Assembly: GCA_963693285.1 (NCBI GenBank)
Contig: OY848919.1
Span: 12,209,461 to 12,273,460, forward strand
Length of the DNA stretch: 64,000 nt
From: Xestospongia muta
Lineage: Eukaryota > Porifera > Demospongiae > Haplosclerida > Petrosiidae
Direction: 5' to 3'
This document shows positions 12,531-24,719 of the stretch, piece by piece; within the stretch, counting starts at the first letter, position 1; each line of letters starts with the position of its first letter. The position numbers were made by a program, and so were the translations under genes. Under the pieces are notes generated by a model. The model did not search any database. It was not told the DNA's origin and worked only from the letters and a program-made list of their open reading frames with translations.

Positions 12531-13305
12531 GAAAGGCACTAAAGTGCCGAACCTCGCTGTAGTTTCTAAGTTATTTATAAACTCTATGCCAGCTTAGGCC
12601 CAGCTATGATGTTGTTATTGCAAGAAAATTTATTAACATTCCAGAAGGTGTGGTTATAAAATGGCAAGCTTTGTCATTCTGTATATGCTCATTAATTGTT
12701 GCTTGATTTCTAGCTTTGCCATGTTTGTGAAGCAGTAACTGAGTAAGTGATAGTATCATTCAATTCCCAAGCAAGATTAAGTGCTACTTTCGTGATGAAA
12801 AGTTTCTCTGAGTCTTTACATGACCCTTTAAAATCTATCAATATTTCATATACAAAATTTATTGTAACTTGAAGATGAAACCTTCTTTGGAAACGTCCCG
12901 TGGTACAAATATAAATCGATATATTATCTATTAGTTGCAGTCTTTTCAGTGCTTGGAGACGTTTCCTGAATGCGTTACTTCGCTCCAAGTCCACAAAACA
13001 TTTTTCAGAACTTTTCTAACGATTACTTCGACCAACGGCCTTCTGTCTTGCTGATCCGTATTCCTCTGAGATTGTTTACAACATACTAAAAAATCTCCAC
13101 GTTAAGTTTTTTACTTTTCGAGAAACGGCACTTGACCTCTGCAGCCTGAAAATTCTTTTGCGAGTTTTAAGCTTCTGTTTTCCTTGACGATGTTCTTGAC
13201 ACTACTGTTGTAAAGTCCACATGCTTTTCTATTCGTTGCTAAACGTTGGTAGCTGCTAATGCTTCGGTTGCCAAGTTATAGCAGTTCAAAAAAACTCTGG
13301 TAACA

Positions 13306-13344
<39 letters not shown>

Positions 13345-13384
13345 ACTACAGTACCCTCGCTATGCGCCCACGCACAGCGAGGTT
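12531..13384. mobile_element. GC-richer insertion with AACCTCGCTG ends
   Basis: The paralogous empty sequence (near 21,960 and 37,980) reads CTAAATAACATTACC, while here CTAAAT and AACATTACC are separated by 854 bp, with AAT possibly duplicated. Near the left end is AACCTCGCTG, preceded by a small GGCACTAAAGTGCC hairpin, and at the right end CAGCGAGGTT, giving short inverted ends. Base composition is clearly richer in G and C than around it. It contains a minus-strand ORF of 94 codons (12,994-12,710, starting MDLERSNAFRKRLQ) that I do not recognise, and an (AC)n run. It could be a non-autonomous transposon or an element that captured a host 5' exon. Confidence 0.65.
13307..13339. repeat. (AC)n microsatellite
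   Basis: This is an uninterrupted AC dinucleotide run of about 33 bp inside the GC-richer insertion. Confidence 0.95.
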
Positions 13385-15090
13385 AATAACATTACCACCT
13401 TAATGTCATATATATAAGTCAATAGTAAATTATATATATATATATAGAATAGGAACATTGCTGTGCTATATGTACTGAGGCACTCCAACAATATGTGTTA
13501 CACATATCAATGTATTGTACTTAAATCTAATTTCACACACTAACTTATCTGATTTGATGCCATAGTTGGTGACTGTTTTCTCTATATATTGATCATCTGC
13601 TTACTACAATGTTCAGGAGAGCAAAAATTTGGGAATAGTCCTAGTTTATTCATAACATTAGCCCCACCCTAATCTTTCTGCTGAAGCAGACAAATATGAA
13701 TAAGGCAGTTTTACTTAACACTATAATATTTAGTGGCTTCTAAAAGGGTAAATAAAGTTAATACAACTTTAAAGACACATTTAATGATATATAATGCAAA
13801 TATCTAATTAATATATATTTATTGGTATTTTTACCATTGTTAACTTTAAACATCAAAGTTAACAATGAAAGTAAGCATAAAAATTGACACACAAAGCCCC
13901 ACAATCTACAGAGGTACTATATAGACATGTTGTGCTGTGTTAGCTAACTAAAAGTAACTTCATGTACCTTACTACAACTAAACTACAATTAAAATTGCTA
14001 TGAATATCACATCAATGAAGAGTCAGGTTATGCTACTGATTAAACAATTGAATTATGACTTTATCATTTGCTATCCCAACAGTAACAATTTACTATCTTA
14101 GCTACTAATGGGGAAAGTTATGACAGATAGCAAAATAAAGTTATGACAAGTCTGCTCTCCCTCATAAATAAGAATGTCACAACTTTACGTGAAGTAATAA
14201 GTAATCAAGTTGTCTCTGAATACACAATTATTTTAATAACAGTTTTAATTAATTAATTCACTTTTAAAATGATCAATCATTTGACCAATTAATATTATTT
14301 ATTACTCCATAATTGCCAAAGATATTCTTAATTTTAAGCGTGTAATATGTCTACTTACTCAGGACAAAAATTATGATAAGAACAAGCCATATAATTGTTG
14401 TGTACATTATAATAATATATACAGTTTTATTTAACTATAACACCATAAATGTAATGATGAGGGAATTGGAAAATACAAAATATTCATAATAATATATATA
14501 TAGTGTGTAGTTTGTAGTAGTTAATCTTTATTACTTCCTCAAATGATAAAAGTATGCACACCTAAAAAACAAGTTCTCAGTTGCCAATGCTGAGGGAATA
14601 TATATAGAACATAACAGGCCCAATATGATGGGTTGGGTTTCTATAATAATTAACCTCGCTGTGCGTGGGCAATGTACATGCACTCTACAGTATAGATCTA
14701 CATTGCTCACTGCAGCAAGGTTAAGTACTTTAGTGCATTTCATTGCTTATTGTAAAAAACCTCAATACAATATAATTATGATAATAATATATAACATCAT
14801 GATAGTAATGTTGTAGCTTCTTCCTATACACATTGAAATACTTCAACATTTTCTAATACATCATAATACCAGTTTGATTTGTTAACAACTTACATGAAAC
14901 CTTTCCTGTCTACCTTTAGATTCATTCAAAAGTACAAGACAAGAAATGAACAAACAACAAGTAAAGGAACCAAATGTGACTTATATTAATTGTGCTCTGT
15001 TTTAATGTTTTTATTGATTTTTTTATTTAATGACTAACGTACCAAGTTTACAGTTGTCCTTTGACCATAATAGTAATGTGCAATTATATT
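13385..15090. other. No gene seen; module remnants
   Basis: Stretches 13,440-13,780 and 14,030-14,170 resemble 5,880-6,200, 38,030-38,340 and 1,740-1,880, so this is decayed module spacer. Apart from the hairpin at 14,650-14,724 I see no credible gene or element. Confidence 0.5.
14650..14724. mobile_element. 75-bp inverted-repeat element
   Basis: It begins TTAACCTCGCTG and ends with the near inverse GCAGCAAGGTTAA. The AACCTCGCTG terminus is the same as that of the 12,531-13,384 insertion about 1.3 kb away, suggesting a miniature of that element family. It has no coding capacity. Confidence 0.55.
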
Positions 15091-15522
15091 TAGAGTTTAA
15101 AAATGTTTAGGATCTAGTGAATAGTGATCAAATCTGATACATCCAAAAACGGCTCCTATAATGATCAAGAATGACTGACAATGTTACAACAATTTGAAAA
15201 CACTATTTAGCAAATACTAAAGAGAGAAGAGAGCAATTTGCTGAATGAGACCATTCATTTATTGTCAAGACTTACATAGTTCCAAATTTAAAGAAAATAT
15301 TTTGAAAACTGTGTCGGTTTAATTATTATATTTTCGTTTTTCCGGCAAATAGAATTTAATTAACATATCATATAATAAGTATCCTACATTACACACACAA
15401 ATTGACAGATATATAATATTTATATATATAATGCTATAGTTTTTATTATAATCCATGCTTACAAAATGTGGACTGTATACAATATATAATAGTATTTTAT
15501 ATTTGTGTATCTTCTTGGTTTA

Positions 15523-17704
15523 TCAATTGTCACGTAAAAAGTATTTCAGTAAAGACGTTACAAGGCCATTCATATCCACTACTGTAGTAAAGAAAATATA
15601 GCGGTGCCATAATAATTTACTCTATATGTGTCATTATTATAATTAACCTGCTTGATATCCATATCTCTGTAAAAGAAGTATAGTGATATGAACACAAATG
15701 GTTGAAAGAATTGCTTGTGCAGCTGTAAATTTTAAAAAGATGAGAAATAAACAACAATGACATTGAATTCTATGTTTTTAATAACATTCTGTATTAAAAA
15801 ATAAAGAATACCTGGAATATCTTCATGAAACCAGAAAATGAAGAGTATCATTATAAGTATACTAAGTAATATCATATCAATACCATAACCTGTAATGATA
15901 TATTGTAAGTTTTGTTAAAATTTAAAAGAGTACAGTTTACCTTTCATGTTTGGTCCAAACTTATAACAGAGACAAAAGACAAGAAATCCAAAAATAATGA
16001 ATGTGCTGATTATAATTATGTAATTATCTTCAACATTCAATAAAAAACCAAAATATAATATATAGTGATATACCTTTAACTTCATTCCAAATATTATCCT
16101 GTATTATTTTTTCTATTAAAGGGTACAATTAGTATATTTAAATCAGCTTAAAAATTATAACGTACTGTTAACATATGTTTGATATTCTACTTTATCATAT
16201 GTGTTACAAAATATTATCTTTGATTGCTGGACAAGACAATTACTTGTATTATATTGCATTACTACAGTATCAGTGTTTGAATAATATTCTGATGGCATCT
16301 TTATCTGAAATATAATTGTTCAATTTATAAGTACATCAATAAATTACATACACTTAATTGGGTCTTATCAGTAATGTTCCAACAGCCAAAGGGCTTTATT
16401 TCCAGAGATACATCGGTTTCTTTAACTTCTATGTTGCGAGGGATTGGGTTAGCATCAGCTATCCATTCATTATTCAGCAATGTTTTTCTCAGATTCTAAA
16501 TAAAACAATAACACTTAATTATAATAAAATATCTATAGTATAAAAACCTCATGTGTTGACTCTGATCGGGAAATTAAGGCGAGTATCTCTAAGTGAGGAT
16601 TACTATCATGATGGCTCAGTGTGGCCAGGTAATATTTCTGTTTTACCCTCATCATTTTGGTGAAGAATAACAAGTGACTTAGCCTCTTCTTCAGTAGAGA
16701 TAACTGCATTATGTTGTACTATAATATTTACTGGATATTGAAGCTTTTCACTGCCTGATATATGATATGTCTGAGAAAGACGTTTATATCCTTTGGGGAT
16801 TTTAAATTCACAAGAATGATCTAAAGAAACTGATATATCAACTCGCTGTCCTTTTAGAAAACTGTCAGTTGAAATATCTATTATAAAACTATTGTCTGCC
16901 CACGAAATTGTGTCTGCCATTCCGCCAATGACACTCTTTTTCAAGTAATGTGTTTCTGCAGGACCTGTATAACGATAATAATCATAACACCATAGATATT
17001 AACTGTCATCATAGTATAATTTTTAAAAATAAATTCATTCATCTGCCTATTCATTTTGTCCATGGAAATGATGTCAATACCAATCAATTACATATTGAAC
17101 TTGTCTGTACTGATCAGTTCCATTACATAATTGGTTAGTTTTGTTAAATAACAATCTGTCAGTCAGTCTATAATTGATTCATTTATTTATCCATTCAACT
17201 ATTTGTAAGGTTTAGAAAGACAGACAACAGCATATACCTGTTTTAAGCTGATTAACAACTATTGCTAGCAGCATGACTGTTGTTGATATGATCCATTGTG
17301 CTACATAATTTAACAAACTCAGTAATAACCCAACAAAACACAATAAAAAGGTACTTATAATAGATACCACACTCTTGAGAATATAATGGTATCAAATATC
17401 ACATTTAAGCACAGATTATTCGCACACCTTTTTTCTCTTTGGTCAACTTCTTTTTTTCTTTTTGAATGTCTGGTATTTTTTCACTGGTAGCTATATTACA
17501 TAACTATACATTTATGACATGTAAACCTCTAATATTAATGTAGCTTACTTTCTTTCTGATCAACATACTACTCCCAGTGAATTCTGGCTCTAACTTGCTC
17601 ATTCCTGTTTTTCTCTTCAACATAGTTGTACAGTTAGTGATAGTAGTGTTTCCCAGCTGTTTCTCTATCTCTTCTGCTTGTAAACATAGATTATGTTCCA
17701 TATT
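15523..17704 (-). pseudogene. ZU5-like multi-TM gene, copy B1, disrupted
   Basis: It is paralogous to gene B2 (55,248-57,556), with the same exon order: possible first exon (17,704-17,545), 63-nt coiled-coil exon, TM exon (about 17,310-17,248), ZU5-like exon, small exons, TM exons and a final TGA at 15,523-15,525. The ZU5-like exon has lost about 120 bp (B2 positions near 56,336-56,455), joining CATGAT to GGCTCAG and shifting the frame. The reading stops at 16,606, right after GHTEPS. The rest of the exon and the TM exons remain recognisable. Confidence 0.8.
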
Positions 17705-18700
17705 CATTATTGTTATGTCAAAAGAAAACAGTCATGCTTATTATATTCAGTGATACTTGCATACATATGCACTTGTTTAACTCAGTAATGCCCATATACA
17801 CTCAATATAGTATTTTGTCATTTCAACTGTTGTCTTCGTTACCAGAATCTCATCAATAACTATGCTGTAAGCCCAATATTGAGTTACCACAAGCCAAACT
17901 GGTCTAATTCAATATCCATAAAGCCAACTAGAGCCAAAAAGTACTATTTGTTGTTTATGTCCAATAACTGAAACTATGAGGGAGAGATAGATAATATTTC
18001 ACTTGACTAACAGGGTTAGTTTAGTTGAAATAGTATCTGATTATAACTTCAATTGAAGCCATAATTCAATTACTATAGCAAAGTGGGTGTAAAAGGAATG
18101 TGGTTGTAGATGCAACTAGTTGGCTTTATGCATATTAAGTTACACTAGTTTTGGCCATGTAGCAACTTAAAATTGGGCTTACATCATATGTAACCTGATT
18201 TGTGAAAATGGACCACTTCCATTAAAACATCTCAAATACATACACTTGTTGTGTATACAACCATAGGTTTTCAATGGATATTTACTACATTATATCTTAG
18301 TTACAATGCAATAGATATCTTGAATGCAAAATTTAGTAAACCTTGTATTAAAAAATGCTTACAGACATGCAAGTGTTTTTAAATGATTGTATTGAACTGG
18401 TCCCTTATTTCAAATCAGGCTACATATTGATGAACCTCAGTTAAAATGACAAAATGCTTTTAAGTGTATGGATGGCATAATGTTCTATCTTATTATTATT
18501 ACTATTATTACATTAAAAATAGATAAAGATTATTTCACAGAAAGGTATGTTTTCACATAAGGTATTTATTTTATAAGTTTTATTTTGAGTACTTTTAACA
18601 ATGAAAGTAGTAGTAAAACATTTTCTGATGCAATAACAATGAACACATTCAAATGTACATATCAACCAATCAATAATAATTAATGACAGCTAATTATTAG
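17705..18700. other. No gene seen
   Basis: This is spacer shared with 57,560-58,560. I see no exon with supported borders. Confidence 0.55.
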
Positions 18701-18708
18701 GGTCCATT

Positions 18709-19164
18709 TTAATCCATACTTAATTCCAAAACCACTTCTTTCCAATCTTTCAAAAGTACTCTAGCAGCTTTAATAATGACACTTCATTCATCAATGCAGG
18801 CTCTTAAGAACTTGATGCAATGGTCCTCTAGTTCAGACCGTTCCGTTATAAAACTCATTCCTGCTTTAAATTCATTAACGATTGTATTAAAAGAAGGTGA
18901 CCTCTGAACTTCTTAGTTAATAACTGGGGTTGGTTCTTGATTGTAGATGTAAGACCTTTCATCAGGATTAGACCTTTTCTATCTGTCTTTGGGCAGTTAT
19001 CTGTAGCACTATTATAACACTCTTGAGTAATAAGATGAGCACCAAACAGCTCAGGTACTAGAGCTAATCTGTTAGCAAAATCAGAGAAAAGACGTGATAA
19101 TTCAGCAAAATGTGTTCTAACCACTTCTTCCGGTGAGGGCTGTGGGCCTAAGATATTGAAAGAG
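18709..19164 (-). pseudogene. CARD-like gene with internal deletion fusion, copy B1
   Basis: The minus strand reads the first CARD-like exon from CTCTTTCAAT (19,164) through ELSRLFSDFANRLALVPELF..., then jumps near 18,915 from the middle of exon 1 to the last part of exon 2, out of frame. The intron and parts of both exons are gone. The same junction is in the paralogue at 58,566-59,029, so the deletion predates the block duplication. Confidence 0.75.
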
Positions 19165-19679
19165 CTTAGCCAAATACTATTGCATTGTGAATGCTTTATA
19201 AGAACTGAATATAATCACCATGTGCACTTTAATGTCATGTACATACACATAATAAGTAGATACTAAAGTTTCTATAGAATAGGTTGATGTATTATATGTG
19301 GTAGGCACACTGACAAAATTACATATCTACATTACATATACATATTTTTATATTTCATTTGCAAATCAAAACTTGATAAATATTTACAAACTAACTTAGC
19401 TGATTTGATGCCATAGTTGGTGACTGTTTCCTCAATATATGGATCATCTGTTAACACACTTTCTGAGATAGATGCAGTAGATTTGGGCGTGGTCCTAATT
19501 TATTCATATATCAATACTGTGTAGCCCCACCCTGATTTCTGCAAAATGTAACCACATAAGATCTCCAGTGCCATCATGGTTTAAAATGGCCATAGAGAGC
19601 AATCATTTTTTAAATTATGTGAGAACTTTTTGAATTCTTTATTCATCTGTTTATACACTTTACAGTTTAGCTTGCTTAC

Positions 19680-19762
19680 CTTTTTTACATGTACATCTTT
19701 GAACCAAGCAACAGCAATTGCCAGTAGTAGGATAATTAAAAAGGCTATGATCATCCACATTC
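19680..19762 (-). CDS. Orphan TM exon of the family
   Basis: The minus strand after TATATAG encodes MWMIIAFLIILLLAIAVAWFKDVHV, a single membrane span followed by a charged end. It matches the two TM exons of gene E and the TM exon of gene F. Relative to those it lacks one base near the donor, so its splice phase differs. Upstream lie the mini-exons at 20.25-20.75 kb, but downstream come the CARD remnants instead of a ZU5-like exon, so it is probably an orphan. Confidence 0.6.
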
Positions 19763-20020
19763 CTATATATAAAGAATATTATAATTTTAATATCAGACTT
19801 GACTAATTTGAACAACACATTTTGAGAAAATATACATGATATAAGTAGTACAATAAAATCTTGCATACTCCAACATATACTCTATTATAAAGTACAATTA
19901 GGAATAACTCATTCTATATAATTTTTGTGTATATAAATAAAATCACATGTAGGAATATATCAAGTCCAAGAACTAATACAAGAACTAATGTACTAACTAC
20001 TAACAGTATATTATCAATAG

Positions 20021-20205
20021 TAGATAAGAGGGATGAGAGTGTCCAATGTCACATAGTACCATAGAAACACTGTGAAAGGTAATGTGACATGCATGAGTCA
20101 TAGTTCCATAAATCAGTACATAGTCTCAAAGTAAATGCTCACAGTGAGGTCATGGAAAGAGGATTATGTGACATTGGATACTTTTTTCCCTCTTATTTAC
20201 TCTTA
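20021..20205. mobile_element. MITE-like element with about 40-bp inverted ends
   Basis: The left end (TAGATAAGAGGG...GTGTCCAATGTCACATAGTAC) and the reverse complement of the right end (AGTAAATAAGAGGG...GTATCCAATGTCACATAATCC) pair over about 40 bp. Related copies lie at 35,531-35,715 and 44,431-44,610, with a fragment near 44,025-44,055, all beside the same TM exon. It was copied with the exon and is non-coding. Confidence 0.65.
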
Positions 20206-20249
20206 GTACTATACCTTAACATAACCATATATGGTATGTACTATTAACA

Positions 20250-20745
20250 GTATTATAGCTTACGTTTTTTCTCTCTGTTTAACTTCTTGATCTCTTCTTG
20301 TTTCTCTACTAATACTTTATCAGTAGCTATAGAACATAACCATATATGGTATGTACTACTAACAGTATTATAGCTCACCTTCTTTTTCTCTGGTCAACTT
20401 ATCTATTTCTCCTTGTTTCTTAACTAATACTTTATCAGTAGCTATACAACATGACCATATATGGTGTGTACTATTAACAGCCTACTACAGCTTACATATT
20501 TTCTCTTCTATTAACTTGTCAATCTCTTTTTGTTTCTCTATATAACATAAACACATATAGTATGTATTACTAACAGTATAATATAACTTACCTTCTTTCT
20601 CTCTAGTTAACTTCTCTATCTCATTTTGTTTCTCTATATAACATAACCATATATGGTATGTACTACTAACAATATGCTACACCTTACCTTTTTTCTCTTC
20701 TGTTAACTTCTTAATATCTTTTTGTTTCTCTATAGAACATGACCA
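20250..20745 (-). repeat. Coiled-coil mini-exon array
   Basis: About five units carry minus-strand exons such as LTREKE- and KEIDKLI-type peptides between TATAG and GTAAGC. The array is duplicated in the tandem unit at 22,390-22,745. Confidence 0.75.
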
Positions 20746-21572
20746 TATATATATGGTATGTAATACTACCAGTACTACCAGTAATGAACTATTAAATTAA
20801 TTCCAACTTAACAGTTTTATGTATATCAACAATGCATGTGAATTAATAAACTAAGATTCTATAATGTATATATGTTTATATATATATATATATATATGAT
20901 ACAATAATTCAACAACCAAACCATTCAAATTTTCAACTGTTCCTAGTCTAATTTCATAAAGAAATGTTCCATTTTTCATGAGATAATTGCATGCTCCTTT
21001 TATTGTGATTAACTTGGCATTAAAAATTTCTTAAGGGGTTTTCTTATTGAAAGAAACCTTATATGTGTCATATAAAACATCTTATACAACTTTATACAAC
21101 AAAATATAGGTTAAACATAGGTTGAAGATTTTTACAGGTAACAGAGCACAAAGTGGACATTTACCTGCTATAAACCCCTAACCCATTGTCTAACCAACTT
21201 TGAACTACAAACTAGTCCAGCCTGAAGTGTATCAAAGCCCAACCCATAAATGATTACTCAACAGATTCTCAATAACTTTGATGTTAATAAGAAACATGAG
21301 GTATCTATCAACAAAATAAATACCTCATGTTATAAACACCCGAACTTATTGATCACATTTTTCATTTCAGTTCCGTCCTAATAATTGAGCATTCAAACAA
21401 TTTCAAGGGCCTAAGGAGTCAGCTATGGGAAATATTTACTATAATAAGAACCACTGCTTACAAGGCTCTTTGAGTTCTTTAAAGAGGTGTTTGAGTCCCA
21501 TTGTTAGCCCGTCATGGGCTAGGTTTTAAAATTGAATAAAGAGTTCATTAGTATAAATAATAATGTATATAC

Positions 21573-21934
21573 CTTTGTTGCTAGGTGTCACAACAACTTC
21601 ATTAGGTGTATGTGAAAGGTCACGTTGCATATTATCAGCTACTGACTTGAATGCTTCAACTTTCCTTAGCGAATCTATTAGTTTAGTTAACTGGGATTGG
21701 CTCTTCATAGTAGACATAAGACCATTCATCAGAAGTAGACCCTTTTCCATATCTGTCTTTGGACTGTAATCTATAAAACTGTTATAACATTCCAGACTAA
21801 TAAGACGAGTACTAAACAGCTCAGGTGCTAGAGCTAATCTGTTAGCAGAATCAGAGACAAGACGTGATAACTCAGCATAATGTGTTCTAAACACTTCTAC
21901 TGGTGAGGGTTGTGGACCTAAGGAATTAAATGAA
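21573..21934 (-). CDS. CARD-like exon, open
   Basis: This 362-nt exon lies between an AG (CTAAG) and a GTATAT donor, starting in phase 2 and ending in phase 1. It encodes about 120 residues, including RTHYAELSRLVSDSANRL, LFSTRLISLECYNS and QLTKLIDSLRKVEAFKSVAD. The pattern of a short recognition stretch followed by about five amphipathic helices resembles CARD-type death folds. I infer a homotypic adaptor role. Coiled-coil mini-exons follow downstream; no second CARD exon is present. Confidence 0.65.
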
Positions 21935-22089
21935 CTTAGTTGTGTTGCAAAAACTGTATAACAAACTAAATAACATTACCACCTTAATGTCGTACATATG
22001 ACAAATACAAATAGCAAGTTTTTATATAGAATAGGATCATTGCTGTGCTATATGTATTGAGGCACTCTAGCAATATACTAGTGCCTCAC

Positions 22090-22200
22090 CCTTTTTAAGT
22101 ATTGTTTCATCAACACATCTCTCACTATACAACAATTGGGACACTTTTACAGGATTGAATGGAGCTTGTCTGAGTGATGGCATATACTTTTTAAGACTTT
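22090..22200 (-). CDS. Death-fold-like exon, 37 codons
   Basis: The 111-nt exon in phase 1-1 between TTTATAG and GTGAGG encodes a segment with VSQLLYSERCVDETILKK, resembling the first two helices of CARD or Death folds. It lies upstream (minus strand) of the CARD-like exon. Its twin is at 24,094-24,204. Confidence 0.55.
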
Positions 22201-22389
22201 CTATAAAGACCATAAAACAAACAAGGCTTACATTCATTCTAAGATTAAGATATATAGCCTGAACCTTAAATACAATGTAGTTGGATTTATACCTAAACTT
22301 AATATTATTGTATGTACACTCAAATATAATATTATTCATATCTTTAATTATTCATAATATATGGTATGTACTACTAACAGTATTATAGC

Positions 22390-22745
22390 TCACCTTCTTT
22401 TTCTCTGGTCAACTTATCTATTTCTTCTTGTTTCTTAACTAATGCTTTATCAGTAGCTATACAACATGACCATATATGGTATGTACTATTAACAGCCTAC
22501 TACAGCTTACATATTTTCTCTTCTATTAACTTGTCTATCTCTTTTTGTTTCTCTATATAACATAAACACATATGGTATGTACTACTAACAGTATAATATA
22601 ACTTACCTTCTTTCTCTCTAGTTAATTTCTCAATCTCATTTTGTTTCTCTATATAACATAACCATATATGACTAACAATATGCTACACCTTACCTTTTTT
22701 CTCTTCTGTTAACTTCTTAATATCTTTTTGTTTCTCTATAGAACA
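22390..22745 (-). repeat. Coiled-coil mini-exon array, duplicated
   Basis: The mini-exon array is the twin of 20,370-20,745 with small differences, such as a shortened intron motif near 22,665. Confidence 0.75.
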
Positions 22746-23576
22746 TGACCATATATATATGGTATGTAATACTACCAGTACTACCAGTAATGAACTATTA
22801 AATTAATTCCAACTTAACAGTTTTATGTATATCAACAATGCATACGAATTAATAAACTAAGATTCTATAATGTATATATGTTTATATATATATATATATA
22901 TGATACAATAATTTAACAACCAAATCATTCAAATTTTCAACTGTTCCTAGTCTAATTTCATAAAGAAATGTTCCATTTTTATGAGATAACTGCATGCTCC
23001 TTTTATTGTGATTAACTTGGCATTAAAAATTTCTTAAGGGGTTTTCTTATTGAAAGAAACCTTATATGTGTCATATAAAAACATCTTATACAACTTTATA
23101 CAACAAAATATAGGTTAAACATAGGTTGAAGGTTTTTACAGGTAATAGAGCACAAAGTGGACATTTACCTGCTATAAACCCCTAACCCATTGTCTAACCA
23201 ACTTTGAACCACAAACTAGTCCAGCCTGAAGTGTATCAAAGCCCAACCCATATATAATGACTCAACAGATTCTCAATAACTTTGATGTTAATAAGAAACA
23301 TGAGGTATCTATCAACAAAATAAATACCTCATGTTATAAACACCCGAACTTATTGATCACATTTTTCATTTCAGTTCCGTCCTAATAATTGAGCATTCAA
23401 ACAATTTCAAGGGCCTAAGGAGTCAGCTATGGGAAATATTTACTATAATAAGAACCACTGCTTACAAGGCTCTTTGAGTTCTTTAAAGAGGTGTTTGAGT
23501 CCCATTGTTAGCCCGTCATGGGCTAGGTTTTAAAATTGAATAAAGAGTTCATTAGTATAAATAATAATGTATATAC

Positions 23577-23938
23577 CTTTGTTGCTAGGTGTCACAACAA
23601 CTTCATTAGGTGTATGTGAAAGGTCATGTTGCATATTATCAGCTACTGACTTGAATGCTTCAACTTTCCTTAGCGAATCTATTAGTTTAGTTAACTGGGA
23701 CTGGCTCTTGATAGTAGACATAAGACCATTCATCAGAAGTAGACCCTTTTCCATATCTGTCTTTGGACATTAATCTATAAAACTGTTATAACATTCCAGA
23801 CTAATAAGACGAGTACTAAACAGCTCAGGTGCTAGAGCTAATCTGTTAGCAGAATCAGAGACAAGACGTGATAACTCAGCATAATGTGTTCTAAACACTT
23901 CTACTGGTGAGGGTTGTGGACCTAAGGAATTAAATGAA
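23577..23938 (-). pseudogene. CARD-like exon with premature stop
   Basis: It is nearly identical to the 21,573-21,934 exon and has the same length and borders, but a Tyr codon TAC before the SPKTDMEK region is TAA here (about 23,771). Open reading resumes only from MEKGLLLMNG. Confidence 0.75.
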
Positions 23939-24093
23939 CTTAGTTGTGTTGCAAAAACTGTATAACAAACTAAATAACATTACCACCTTAATGTCGTACA
24001 TATGACAAATACAAATAGCAAGTTTTTATATAGAATAGGATCATTGCTGTGCTATATGTATTGAGGCACTCTAGCAATATACTAGTGCCTCAC

Positions 24094-24204
24094 CCTTTTT
24101 AAGTATTGTTTCATCAACACATCTCTCACTATACAACAATTGGGACACTTTTACAGGATTGAATGGAGCTTGTCTGAGTGATGGCATATACTTTTTAAGA
24201 CTTT
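24094..24204 (-). CDS. Death-fold-like exon, second copy
   Basis: It is identical in phase and length to 22,090-22,200. The candidate first exon at 24,891-24,909, encoding MAVPQL and ending in phase 1, lies upstream and would join it in frame. Confidence 0.5.
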
Positions 24205-24719
24205 CTATAAAGACCATAAAACAAACAAGGCTTACATTCATTCTAAGATTGCCAAATATTTTCACGGTTAGAGGGTAACCACAAAAATGTTTTCATAATG
24301 AAAAATTTATTTACAGACTTACGGTATACATTATGACTTATGTATGTATAATTATGAATATAATCTATTACACTTACGACTCCACAAATTAGAAGCTAGT
24401 TATTCAGGAAAGTATAAAGTAAACCAGAAATCTCTGGGAATGACATTATTTGTAATCCACTATAACAACTACGGAGTTATATACTCATATCATCTTGAGC
24501 AGATCTAATTCAAGTTGCAGCAGAATTTAACATATTTTAATTATCAAAATATAATATAATCCAGACTTCAGTTCAGGACAGACCCTGTGTATGTCCATAC
24601 TATTCCTATACTTACACTATTCACAGCACTATTTGAACACTAGAAAAAACCTTCCCGTCCGTCGTTCAATCTTAGGGGTTGGATCTGTTTCGTGAGACTA
24701 ACGTTAACCCTATATTATA

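Larger units (their letters stand above)
15091..19630. repeat. Segmental duplication B, copy 1
   Basis: The block matches 54,972-60,475 in the same orientation. Differences include an extra stretch at about 15,181-15,350 here, a deletion in the ZU5-like exon here, and a hAT insertion in the other copy only. Confidence 0.9.
20342..22249. repeat. Tandem duplication C, unit 1
   Basis: This is nearly identical to 22,354-24,251 with about 100 bp of unrelated spacer between. Both units contain coiled-coil mini-exons, a spacer with TATATA runs, a CARD-like exon and a 111-nt death-fold-like exon. Confidence 0.92.
22354..24251. repeat. Tandem duplication C, unit 2
   Basis: This is the second unit of the 20,342-22,249 duplication. 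After 24,251 the two diverge abruptly. Confidence 0.92.

Noticed and set aside
13540..13620. Conserved block with ATGGCATCAAATCA as a first coding exon (also 6,000, 19,400, 38,150 and 59,270)
   Set aside because: It lies upstream of CARD-like exons in several copies, but no GT donor follows in any copy, so I cannot support it as an exon.
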